DNA from: Acanthococcus lagerstroemiae
Lineage: Eukaryota; Arthropoda; Insecta; Hemiptera; Eriococcidae
Assembly: GCA_031841125.1 (NCBI GenBank)
Contig: CM063109.1
Span: 1,092,321-1,156,320, forward strand
DNA: 64,000 bases
Reading direction: 5' to 3'
Positions 1 to 10,800 of the stretch are shown here, in pieces. The translations under genes were made by a program, and so were the position numbers. Position 1 is the first letter of the stretch. Each line of letters opens with the position of its first letter. The notes under the pieces were generated by a model. That model made no database searches and was not told the DNA's origin. It saw only the letters and a list, made by a program, of their open reading frames with translations.

Positions 1-948
1 ACATTTATTTCAGATAACGCAACGCAATTAAACCCAATTATCGCATTCAAGACTAGACAACACGACGACGGTTAGCGGTCTTTGTAAATCCCGCCGACGT
101 TTTACCTGCGAATCTCCTTGTCGCTCTTTGTTATCATTCTTTTACGGGGTTACGAGAATCTTGTCGATCGTTTTTCATTTCTTTCGAACATTTGGCAGCA
201 CTCGCCACGGTATTTTCGTGTACGTTGGTACAATTCTCGGAAACTAAATCAAACGGTTTCGATTTCAAATCACGACTCGGGGGATACTCCCCTTCCCCTT
301 ATCGACTTGGAAAAATCCGAATACAGAAGTGCGGAAATGACTCCATTCTGCCCTCTTTTACAACCCAAATCAACGAAGAACTCAAATTTTTTACCCTCGC
401 TTCTTAGTCAACTTCGCACGTCAACATGAGTGGGGAAAATCATCGGTTCTTTTTTCCCCCATAGTATTCCCTTCGCTATTTCCCTGACCATGGTCGCCTA
501 GAGCTTTTGAAAGGTTCGAGGGAAATAAATCTTGATTGGACGCCCCATAAAAAATTTCTATAATAAAAATTCTTTAAACTCAATTGAATGTGGATTTAAT
601 AATTTAAATAATGAAAATATTTCTTTTCCTATAAATTTTATTAAAACTTTAATCTTATTTTTTTTTTTACCCCATTCATTGAATTTTTTCCTCAGAGATG
701 TCGAGAAGACGTTACCCCCAGCTCTTTCTCTGCAGACCTGTCTCGACTCGCGCAAAATATTCCCATCGTGAAGTGAAATTATTATCACGACATACAAGAC
801 GTATCTACGCATATATATGTGTATATTATGTACGAATATTATACATACATATATTAGAGCAGGTCTCTCATCGTGTGATACTAAATTATGTCGTCTAATT
901 TAAGAAAGCCGATAATAACCTATTATTCCAGTTTTTGGTAAGTTACAC
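1..948. other. Intronic or spacer DNA with no gene recognised
   Basis: Presumably part of the last intron of the upstream convertase. Short open frames here (for example 118-429) have no family signature. I see nothing else in it beyond AT-rich runs at 590-670. Confidence 0.5.
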
Positions 949-950
949 TA

Positions 951-1391
951 CCGGATATCTCCGATTATAAGCTACACTTTTTTCTTCTTCAGAAACTGAC
1001 ATTTAAAAATGTGGGGTGCGGCTTATATTCAAGGTGCGGCCTGTACACGAATAATTTCAAAAAAATATAGAGGTAGGTATAAGTATTAGGTAGTCGGTGG
1101 ATATTTTCTGTTGCCTTATCGGTACCTCCCATAAGTTTCAGGTCTGTGCATGCGCACTTGTAAAATGAATGTGAGGAAGATGAGGACTCAAGTTCTTCTA
1201 GCGATGAAGATGACTCAGAGACTCAGACTAGTAGTTACCTACCGATTTTCTTAATGATTTTCTAGAATTATTAGTACATATTTTGCGGCTTCTATTCGCA
1301 TAGGTATATGTAATAAATTATTTTTGTAGTACATCTTTAAATTTTGTGTGCGGCTTATATTCGTGGGCGGCTTATAATCGGAGATATACGG
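951..1391. mobile_element. TIR element with TA target site (MITE-like)
   Basis: The ends CCGGATATCTCCGATTATAA (951) and the inverse ending GGAGATATACGG (1391) are nearly perfect inverted repeats of 22 bp, flanked by TA on both sides (949-950, 1392-1393). Inner copies of GTGCGGCTTATATTC occur near both ends. No transposase frame is visible, so it is non-autonomous. The TA site suggests the Tc1/mariner/pogo group, by inference. Confidence 0.75.
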
Positions 1392-1838
1392 TATATTATA
1401 CGAATCTTCGTCTTCTCTCTCTTCTAATTTCGAACTTTCATTTTTGTCAGTTCAGTTTGAAGTATAAATTAGTATTTTCGTGAAGTTTTAAAATTTGTAA
1501 AAATCCGTCGTCCCGTACTTCGGCGATTTAAGAATGCATAGGTAGGTATAAATATTTACGACCTAGTACAGCTGTTACCGTTCCTTGTGAACCGTCATTA
1601 CGTTTTTGCTGGCCACTACCTGTGTATGCTGTTTGTGCCCGTGAACAAACTGAAGACAAGACTGTGATACTGTACTTCGTAGTAATCAACTGAGCAAATT
1701 AAATTTTTGCATTAATTACGCACACAAAAATCATATGTCTATAATTTAAATTAATTAATTAATTTAAAAAATACTGACTATGTCAGCGAAAAAAATTGCC
1801 GCTTCTGATCAAGTAGTTTAAAAAATATCTTCCATAAC

Positions 1839-1924
1839 AAGAGCCACAAGTGAGTTTACATGACTTGGGAATTGCTCACTCACTACGCTCGTTCGCCATG
1901 TAAACACTTTTACTTGTGACTCTT
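1839..1924. repeat. Short imperfect hairpin
   Basis: Arms 1839-1862 and 1898-1924 are inverted copies with a few differences (AAGAGCCACAAGTGAG versus ACTTGTGACTCTT). The loop contains CACTCACTACGCTCGTTCGC. It resembles a second, unrelated-sequence hairpin at 55746-55860. Confidence 0.6.
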
Positions 1925-2441
1925 GGTGTGTAATTTACTATTTTCGCGGGTTACGACCTTCATGCTCGTATTTTTCATACCTTGAGCAACTTCTAGCTTT
2001 AGACTGCAGCCACTTTATTTTTAACGCAGAATAATATCGAGAGTTCTTCTACATAGATTATTATAGGTGGACTTCGATTATAAAATCTTGGAGATGGGCT
2101 AAGGGGCTACTGCCTCCATAAACAGTCGATGTAGTCCTTCACATATCAAATTCTTCAAGGGGAAGCGTTTAACCTCTTCTTCCTTCCATACTCTGTAAAG
2201 TCTGCCCATGATTATTCCGAATCATTACCTAGGTGTAAATCAACTATTTATAGGTACATACATGTTGGACGAGTTGGAGGAGAGGTAGCAATAATGTACT
2301 TCGGTCCCAGGGCCAGCTTCGATAAAGGTATCCATTCCCAGAAGACAATATTTAAACTGAAAATCATTACAAACGAGGCAAAAGTGGTACTTTCTTATTC
2401 AAAATTTCATAAGGAAAACTGTTTGTTCGAAAATTACATAT

Positions 2442-2518
2442 GAGGAGTTATCTGTCAAAAGGGCGTCCATTCAATGTATTTCTTACGGAACGGACGCCCT
2501 TTTGACAGATAACTCCTC
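2442..2518. repeat. Perfect 27-bp inverted repeat (hairpin)
   Basis: Positions 2442-2468 and 2492-2518 are exact reverse complements, with a 23-bp spacer into which pairing partly continues. The arms include TCTGTCAAAAGGGCGTCC. No flanking target duplication was found. Confidence 0.85.
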
Positions 2519-3211
2519 GTATACGTAATAGGTATATGTATAATATGTTGTGTATATGTAAGGTTCCGTCACGCCGAAATCTTGGTTGCGATGATACTCG
2601 CAAATAGATTCGTGTAGTGTATGAGATATATGGTAGGTCGGAGTAACAGTTGTGATTATAAGCGCTGACTTACGTGGGTGTGTGGGTGAGTGATCACCCA
2701 TGTAAAAAAATACGTGGGTGAAATCACTCGTATTAAAAGAAAAAAAACATGTAGAAAAATATGGAGGAAAAAATGCCAAATTCAGAAAATTCTTAGGTAC
2801 ATGTAATAATTATAAACAATATTTTTTGGGTTTTGTTTCAAAATTGAAGATAATACACTCGTATTCTACTTTCATGTTCTTTTAGGCTTTCAGTTTATCC
2901 AAATGTGTTTTTATAAAATCATTTTTCGGGATGTTTGTGAATGCGTGAAAATTGCGCTAGATGTAACCAGATGGAAAAATTCTGCATTTTGACACCCATA
3001 CTGCCTTCTGGCGTAGAGGGCCAGCGGGACAAAGATAAAGGGGAAATGGCAGTCAGTACTCACCCACGTAAATTTTGAAAAGTCAGCGCTGATAGTTGTG
3101 ATATCCGAGCTACATGTCGCGGTCTGCACCCTCGGAACTGTAGCTTTTTGTTGATTCAGTGTTCTCACTGCAATCTTAGAAGCGTGATTTAAAGGCTATT
3201 CCGTTCTAGTC

Positions 3212-3218
<7 letters not shown>

Positions 3219-3258
<40 letters not shown>
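3219..3258. repeat. (TA)n microsatellite
   Basis: About 20 uninterrupted TA units, 140 bp upstream of the exon at 3402. Confidence 0.95.
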
Positions 3259-3260
<2 letters not shown>

Positions 3261-3401
3261 TATATTACTTTCTGAAAGGAGATCCAAAAAAACTTTACTT
3301 TAAACCCTCGGATCTTCTATCTACAGCTCTGCGTGTACACTAGTTTATAGTATGTATGTACCGACTGACTACATTTTATACAACCTTTTTTTTTTTTTCA
3401 G

Positions 3402-3530
3402 ACTGGTTCTATGAGAAATGAAGGGGAAGTAAAAGCTTTGGAATTGATAATTACTGGAACAAAGGCTACGCCAAATCATTACATTGGAACAACGCCGCCA
3501 TATGCGAACTTGGATATTCAGTATTACTGA
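3402..3530 (+). CDS. Last exon of an upstream proprotein convertase gene (P-domain end, stop codon)
   Basis: A polypyrimidine tract ending in CAG at 3401 is followed by 42 open codons and TGA (3528-3530). The peptide contains NEGEVKALELIITGT followed by PNHYI, which matches the last strand of the convertase P domain (pattern N-x-GRV-x-W-x-L-x-L-x-GT, then P-x-H). It lines up with the last exon of the downstream gene at 31429-31548 ([15 protein letters not shown], then PDHYV), and both exons start in phase 0. The preceding exon is not found between 1 and 3401, so the last intron is longer than 3.4 kb and the rest of the gene lies outside the window. The peptide ends 19 residues after PNHYI, so there is no C-terminal tail, Cys-rich region or membrane anchor. 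The family call is firm; the subtype is inferred from the neighbouring gene. Confidence 0.82.
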   Translation, partial: TGSMRNEGEVKALELIITGTKATPNHYIGTTPPYANLDIQYY

Positions 3531-3570
3531 AAAATATCAAAATATACAACTAAGTTTCTTATCAAACTGT

Positions 3571-3571
3571 T

Positions 3572-3644
<73 letters not shown>
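3571..3644. repeat. (AAC)n followed by (AAT)n microsatellite
   Basis: About 15 ACA/AAC units run directly into about 9 AAT units, 40 bp after the stop codon of the upstream convertase, so probably in its 3' untranslated region. Confidence 0.95.
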
Positions 3645-3646
<2 letters not shown>

Positions 3647-4617
3647 GATAAATAATTCAGTTTCAGTTCAAATACATATTTGAATTAAAATTTTGTTATT
3701 TTTATCACACTGTGACGTTAGAAATAATTAATAATACTGATAATAATGCTGGAAGCTTCATCAATATTAAATACATACGTTACGACGAGGAAAGACAAAA
3801 AACGTATTATTTTTAAACGAAAACCTAGATAATTTTGTAATTTATATAGTTACCGAATAGATTGCCACGAAAAACCTGGATACTGGATAGTATTCATTTT
3901 ATATGTCAAAAATGAAAGTAAAAATTTGCATATTCTGTACATTATTAAGTATATTTAGGTTTAATTCATTTTCTCGGGTCGCGTAACTATTACTCGTGTC
4001 TACGTCGACATGCATTAATACACGTTGTATTCTCTACTACAAACTGCGCGTTACATTGACATTCATTAAGGAAAAAAAATTGCAACGAATGTTCAAAGTT
4101 TTGATATTTTTGGTGAAACTGACAAATTGTGCCTGTTGTCGAATTTGCAGTTTTGTTTAATATGATTGTCGTACGATGCTTATAATGAGAACAGCTAAGT
4201 AAACACACGAAACAATATTTACAATACATGGTGACGCTAACGGTTAACCTAATACCTTATACAAATATTAGCGAATGAACCAAAATTTTTACATGCCCAT
4301 TTTGGAAACCAGAGTGGAATCGGGCCCAGGTAATTCATATTCGTATCCTTTCTTCGGTACTCGAGTAATAAAATATAGATTCTAACTCGATAAAGTTTTC
4401 AGTTAATAGGTAAATAGTTTGTACCTACGTATGTATTCGTAGTTTGTGCTCAGATAATTGTACTCGAGTACGCAATATCGGGTACGGATATCTACATTAA
4501 TCTTTTGCAATAAATTTGCTAACCGTAATATTATTGCAATAAATTTGCTCGTCGTAATCGAGTGTTGCGCAAATATTGTTCGTTAATTTTCAAAATATTT
4601 GAAATATTATTTGTAGC

Positions 4618-4722
4618 ATGCTGAAGAAAAAAACTGGTATTTTTTTCACGAGCATTTGCTATTTTTACAATCTCGTCGGATGTAATTACTTGATCAACGA
4701 GGAGCATCTAATTACTAACTTG
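4618..4722 (+). CDS. Possible first coding exon with signal peptide (weak)
   Basis: An ATG at 4618 opens 35 codons: a basic start MLKKK, then a hydrophobic stretch (GIFFTSICYFYNLVGC), then NEEHLITNL, ending at a GTAATA donor at 4723 in phase 0. It lies between the end of the upstream convertase and the first recognised exon of the second one, where a signal-peptide exon would be expected. The conserved propeptide motif with Trp and paired Gly is not in it, so at least one exon would still be missing. It may be chance. Confidence 0.17.
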
Positions 4723-5249
4723 GTAATAACACGTAAACCTACCCTATTAATGATTACTTTATTAATTCGTCGTTTAATCGTGAATGTTACAACACCATTT
4801 TCTCGTGTAAAATATTCATTTTATAAGTAGGTATAACATATTTCACTGCAACGTACGAGATTGGGTGCAAAATGCATAGGACCGATAAAATAATATTTTA
4901 ATCGCACAACTATACACGGCGTTCAACAGGACTAAATTACAAATTTTTTATAGCATTCCGATGGCATATTCGAGTATTCTTCAAACAGTTTATAGGTACC
5001 TACGTTAGATTAGGTTATTACGAATTCTCGATTTCAAAGGGGAAGATTCCAGCTTGCGGGGTGAATCACGAAGACAGGAAAAGATACTCTTTCGTTTTCC
5101 AAATCCGAAGAACTTTTATATTCTTTACGTGAGGAAACAGAGAAAATTGTCTATTCCCAAACTGACTTGACATTAAAAATCGTACCTGCAAAGCACCGGA
5201 ACAGAGGGTGCTTTATGTGTCGCAGAATTCGAAAATTAGAGTGTACGAT

Positions 5250-5421
5250 CACTAACGTAGCCAGGATTTTTGCAAGGGGGGGGGCAAGCAAAATGGTTAA
5301 ATATGACTTTTTTTTTATCGAGTTGCCCTAAATTCACTGTAGGAAAAAAAAAGGTAACATAGTTAAGATGCTCATCGGGGTGGTAGGGGGGCCTCCTTGC
5401 GGCCCCCCTAGCTACGCCACT
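5250..5421. mobile_element. Small TIR element of the GTGGCGTAGCC type
   Basis: ACTAACGTAGCCAGG at the left and CTAGCTACGCCACT at the right are inverted. The flanks GTGTACGAT (5241-5249) and GTATACGAT (5422-5430) form a 9-bp direct repeat with one mismatch, as expected of a target duplication. G-rich and C-rich tracts inside face each other. Similar ends occur at 8270-8521 and 18937-19139. Confidence 0.6.
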
Positions 5422-5724
5422 GTATACGATTCGACTTCAACTGGTATCTCAAATTCAACTTTTCCCACTTTAAACTAACGAATCTGATTTTGGTGAAAAA
5501 CCCGAACAAAGTATTAAATGAAGACGCTTTTGGTCGCTAATTTCGAATCAACTCAATTAGATTATAACTTTACCTCAATTTGGATTTCAAAAGTTTAAAT
5601 TTCTAAATTAGAATGGATAAAGTTGACTCGACTCGTGAAAATCAAACCACGAACATTAGATCAGAGTGTGTGTGACGAAATTTCTCTCTTCTTCCCTCTT
5701 CGCCCTTTTTGTTTTGAATTGCAG

Positions 5725-5769
5725 AGTCAGGTCGGATTGAGACGGGATGGACGATTGGAGTATCTGGAA
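5725..5769 (+). CDS. Possible propeptide exon of the convertase (weak)
   Basis: A very good acceptor (a CT-rich tract from about 5683 ending TTGCAG at 5724) opens the peptide SQVGLRRDGRLEYLE. It resembles the convertase propeptide segment of the form A-x-x-LG(F/Y)-x-x-x-G-(Q/R)-(I/V)-x-x-L. Ending after GAA at 5769 keeps phase 0, and the next exon then continues [10 protein letters not shown]. The donor (GTGTTA) is poor, which is the main reason for doubt. Confidence 0.3.
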
Positions 5770-7740
5770 GTGTTAAGGTCGTATATTTGCAAGAAGTCCT
5801 TAAACTATATTGACTGACACGAAAAATAAACCCTAAAAAATCAGGTTATCGGTTAGTATGTTTGCAATAAGACTCGTTGTGTGTACAAGTGTTCGGTTGA
5901 CAATATTTTGTCGCTTTCATATCGGTAACAAATTTAATTTTTCACTGGTAACGTTGTCAACCCTAAAATACGCATTTCTCGGAACGAATATTTTGAACAC
6001 TAAATTTTATCAGCAGTTATTTTATCACTTGTTGAAGATGACCCTTATAAACTATGTAGGTCTAGTAACACTATTAGGCATTACTGTACATAGATGAGTT
6101 TCGTAGGTATAGTACAAAAAGGAAGCAATGACACCCTCGAAAAGGGGTGGCTATTCGAAGACGCCCGAGATCTTGTCGTCTACGAAAAGTAAATTATTTT
6201 TCTGTCTCGACCAATGTTAGCAAAGAATTGCGGAGGACCATTACTTCGGAAAAATACGAATACATAATGTAGAAGAGAAAAATACTCCATGCTCAGTCTA
6301 TTTGAAAATAGGTAACCCATCTATTTGTTAGAATTTTCTACGAAAGTACCTACTTGACAACATTTTCCAATTGAGGTAAAAGAATGAAGAAAGAAAGAAA
6401 CGAGTGAATGGTTTTCGAGTACGTATTAATTATAATTTTTTTGAATTCAGGAAAATGTGTAGGTATAAAAGTAAGTTCAGTTGGTTCAAAAAATTAAAGA
6501 AAAATATCGGACGTATTATAGTAATTACAATTATTTTAATTACGATGATTAAACACTTTTAGTACCACAATGGTGAGAGAAATGTTTTATCTTTCTCTAA
6601 TAAATGGATTGTAAAAACACATTACGACGAGGCGGCCGAAAAAATAGCGAAAAATAAAGGTTTTCATTACGGCGGCGGGGTAAGAAGATATTTTTCTTAT
6701 CTTTACAACTTTCAGAGAGCTGTAGCTTCCTACATTTAGGGTAGCGTGCCCAACTATCGTCCACCGTTTGTATTTTGGAAATTTTGGGCACCCTATGGGT
6801 CAGATTTGAAAATAAAAATGAGATTTGGGTACCCCAACCATCCCTTCACTTCACCCCGGGGTCACTTTTTTTTGGGGGGGGGGGAAATACAGTGGCCTAG
6901 CTGTGACGATTTCCAAAAAGTGTCAATTTTGAAAATTTGAAAAGTTGGTGACTAATTTCGTCCCCCTATTTCTTTTTTAAATTGCTAAAAAAAATAATAA
7001 AACTCACGAATTATGATATTATTTTATTTAAGCTTCTGTAAAAATTTAAACATTTTTCACATAGTCTTTCAAAGTGGCGCGAGGTACTTTGAATTGAGCG
7101 ACGGCTCTTTTATACCCCATTTCACCTGACAGCTTTGACAGTTTCTACACACCATCACAGTTTTGGACCAAGTTTTACGTTTCGGCATCTAAAAACAATG
7201 AAAAGTGATATGAAATTGGTGTTTCTTTCTATTTCACAAATTTACTTGGGGGACGAAATTAGGACTTTTTTCGCGGTCTTTTTTTCACAAAATTGGGAGG
7301 GGAAATTTTATTGGAAAACAATTTATGACGGCATTTTCTGTTTCTGTACACTTCAAACTATATGTTAAGCACAAAAAAGATCAAAATTACTTACCTTTTC
7401 GAATTAATTCTTGAGAAAGAAGATTCCATTGTCTAAAGTTTTCACATACTCAAAAACAAAAAAGCTTTGTGTGTACCGCGAATGTTGATAACAATGACCA
7501 AGATAGCATATTGCTAGGAAGTTTATGTGTGTACTCTACACTTCTGACCTATTGCCGCAAGAGTGCGCTGCTTAACTTCCGAAATAAGCAAAGGGACGGA
7601 ATTAGGTTAGGGGACGAACGTCGGGCACCCTACCCTACTTATTATAGAATTTACGATCGCCTTATGCGTAAGATATCCCTCTGTTGCACTATTTTGTTAC
7701 ACCTCTCTCACACACAGGACTGGCGTTACATTTATTACAG

Positions 7741-7845
7741 ATTGAAGATTTCAAGAATTATCATTTGTTTGAAAAATACGATCATCCGCGTGAACATTAC
7801 GAAGAAAGTTGTCATCATACTCGCGAACTAACTGATCATGAAAAT
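7741..7845 (+). CDS. Convertase exon: propeptide core
   Basis: The acceptor TTATTACAG ends at 7740 and the donor GTAAAA starts at 7846; the exon is 35 codons, phase 0 at both ends. The peptide [18 protein letters not shown]...[10 protein letters not shown] follows the convertase propeptide pattern of an aromatic YH-F block, HPRR-like turn, then L-x-D-(D/E). The internal basic cluster used for the second propeptide cut in furin and PC1/3 (RRSRRS type) is replaced by [10 protein letters not shown]. The join to 9001 makes the segment before the KR site about six residues shorter than usual, so a small exon could be missing between them. Confidence 0.6.
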
Positions 7846-10800
7846 GTAAAACAATGCTAACGACCTAATTAGATACGTAATATAATAACAACTTTAATTC
7901 GATTATCTTATAATAAAAATAATAATTTAAAAAAAAAAATCGATCAACAATAACCGAAGTACACAGATGGTCTTATATTACGTATGAAGACTGTCTATAG
8001 TCTACATAAAATAAGTATTACTAGGTATAGGTTGTCGTACTGTCACACCCTCACGCGTAAGGTCAATTTCAACCGTCTATTTACATTATTATGCGATAAT
8101 AGCGGCGCATATTATTTATATGTACATGTACATGTACATGTACATACTCGTATAATATTATACGTACTTTTTTATTTATTTATTTTATTATTGTCGAGCC
8201 ACGGAGCTACACTCTCGGGCTGTATACCTAAATACGCATTTGGCTAACGGCGTAGCAGCATCGGATTGGTCCATGGGCGTAGCCAGCGAGGGGCAAGGAG
8301 GGAGGGGCCTGGATTTTTGGGAAAATTTTTCAATAAAAACTCACAAGATTATTTTCGAATATTTAAAGCCAACTGAATAAAATTCGCAGAAAATAGGATG
8401 CGCCCAGAGGCCTAGACGCTAGACAACGAAAATGTGTGACTGCCGCCACACTGATAGCAAAGCAGCGACTTGCACCTGCACGAATTCTAACTTGGAAAAA
8501 GTTCTGGCTACGCCCATGGATTGGCCTGATGCTGGACCTTCAGCGATCTATTCGGGTCTACCCCTTGCAAATACTGGTTGACTAACGAGTGAATGAAATA
8601 AATCTTGGAGACGCCTGGGCCGTAATTGGTGACTCTCATTGAGCCCGGGAGGTGGGGATATTGTCGACTAGTCGCCGGAAAACGTGGTCAGTACGACGTT
8701 TAGGAGAAGTTGGCGGTACATACGTAGGTACTAGGTACTCGTATCTCGGTCAACAAGTGTGTACTCGGGGATGTTTTGTTTAAAATAGTTATTTTTCAAT
8801 ATTTATAATCGAATTAAAGTGTTTTTTCCCTTTTTTTTTTCTTTCTTTCTTTCTTTCTTTCTTTCTCGATTAAATGTTTCGATGATTTATTTTTAGTTGA
8901 TTATTTAATTGTAGGGAAATTAATTGAACAGAAAATTTTTATATTACACCTACCCACGTATCTGCCTACTCGTTTGTTATAGATTGTTTGGGCTCGGCAG
9001 TTGTTTCATCGGCGATTACACAAACGTGATTTTCAATCTGACAGTCGCGATATTCGTGGACATCTCGATGATAACATAATTACAAATTTACGAGAAAAGA
9101 AACTTAAAGCAATTCAGAAAAGTTTATTTGAGAGGAGCTTGACTGGAAAAACTACCGAAACAAATGCTTTCGATTTCACGAGTTTGTACGATGAAGAATT
9201 CAGCGACGAATTATGGACTCTTCAATGGTACGAGGTAAATTATTTGGCTTCGACTGATTTTTACACACACACACACATCCACTCCTAGGTATCTACATGT
9301 CTACCACCTATATACTATATGGTTGTGATTTTCCAGCACGGACAGGAAAAAAGCTAAATTACGGAAAGAAAATGAGGTTTGCCCGGAATTAATGTATTAC
9401 AAGCGATTTATAAACATTTCGCGCAAAGAAAAATAAAATTTAAAAAAATGAAATTCACACGGAAAATTGAGAACCGAGCGAAAAAAAAAAGAGTCATACA
9501 TAAATTAAATAGATTTGCGCGTACAAGATTGTCGGTGAACTACAGAAACAGAACGGTGAGGGTACATTTAGCTCCAGTGGATCTACCTCGCTTCCTTTTT
9601 CACGCCTAGAGGAACATTTTCGGGCCCGAATCAAAAATCTGATACGACATTCAAGGCAGGGACCCGAGGAACCTGCGGATTTTTTGAGTTTTTCACGAGA
9701 AGTGATTAGTCTAAAACTCTAAACAACAGCAAAGGCATTCGATCTTGAAGGAACAAGAGTTTAGACAAAGCTTGTGTATTGTAACGATCGACAGCCAAAG
9801 TAGATATGGTCAAGAATGCTAAAACATAAACTAAACTGGACGGATGTCCTGCCTGGCCGATAGAGGAAGAACAAGGAGAGTGAGTCGTGAGAATAAATAG
9901 AAGAAGAGCGTGGTTTAGAAAAAATAACATGTAGTTACAGGAAGCATAGGTATGCAGATGACAAAAGATGTTCCTAAGACGCCTTGCATCGTGCTATGCA
10001 GAAACCAACCAGGCAGGACGATTTGCACAAAAATGTACAGTGGAGAGGAGAGGGCCACTGCAAAGTGCAAACTCCTATTTCAATATTTTGTTCGGTACCT
10101 TTTCCATTTAACACTCCAAAGTGGTAGTTTGGAACCCTTATCCGGTATAAAGAAATTTTATACCCAAAAAGAAACTAGACTGTCCCTTTCAAAGATGCGA
10201 TTCGGACCGGGCGAATGTCTGGCGCGCTAGAATCGCTCTACGTGATAAGAATTTCAAAGAATGATCATGGCAATCAAAATGATGTGTAAATAGACCAATT
10301 TTCATGATTTTTCGGAAAATGTTTCGTTCGGCTTGTAAAATTATATTTTCTCCGACTAGCAGAGGTAAAGTAATAACGATGATTAATGTTTTTTTTATGA
10401 TAAATAATTAACTAATAGAAAAATTTGTGTCACATTAAATACACATTACTGCACTTCCGAATACCTTCACATTATTAATAATTTTAGAAAAATCGAAAAA
10501 ATACAGAAAGAAAAATAGTTTTAGTCTTCCATTTACCATTATCATCTCGATTGAATAGTCCTAAATGATCATTCTTTCAAAGCTTCTATTTTTGGCCGTC
10601 AGAGGGGACGACTGTTTCGATGCACGGTCCCACGTAAGTATTTAATTCCTGTTCGCAAGCGTATGAATTTCCGTTTACTCGTATTTCCCTGTTCTTTGCT
10701 AAAAATTAGGTTATTTCAGATTATTTGCCCGCGAATTTGTTTTTCGTGCGAATTCATTTCCTTTCCGCACCTTTTATTATTTCCCATATACATATACTCG

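Larger units (their letters stand above)
3645..7740. other. Spacer between the two convertase genes
   Basis: It should hold the end of the upstream transcript and the promoter and first exon(s) of the second gene, none of which I can place with confidence. Weak exon candidates lie at 4618-4722 and 5725-5769, and a small TIR element at 5250-5421. The rest (for example 5830-7700) is AT-rich with no recognisable coding. Confidence 0.5.

Noticed and set aside
118..429. A 103-codon coding region at the window start
   Set aside because: No recognisable domain, no splice support, and it lies where an intron of the upstream convertase is expected.
9379..9609. A small basic (ribosomal-like) protein
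   Set aside because: Lys/Arg-rich composition reflects A-rich DNA within a convertase intron; no family signature or start context.
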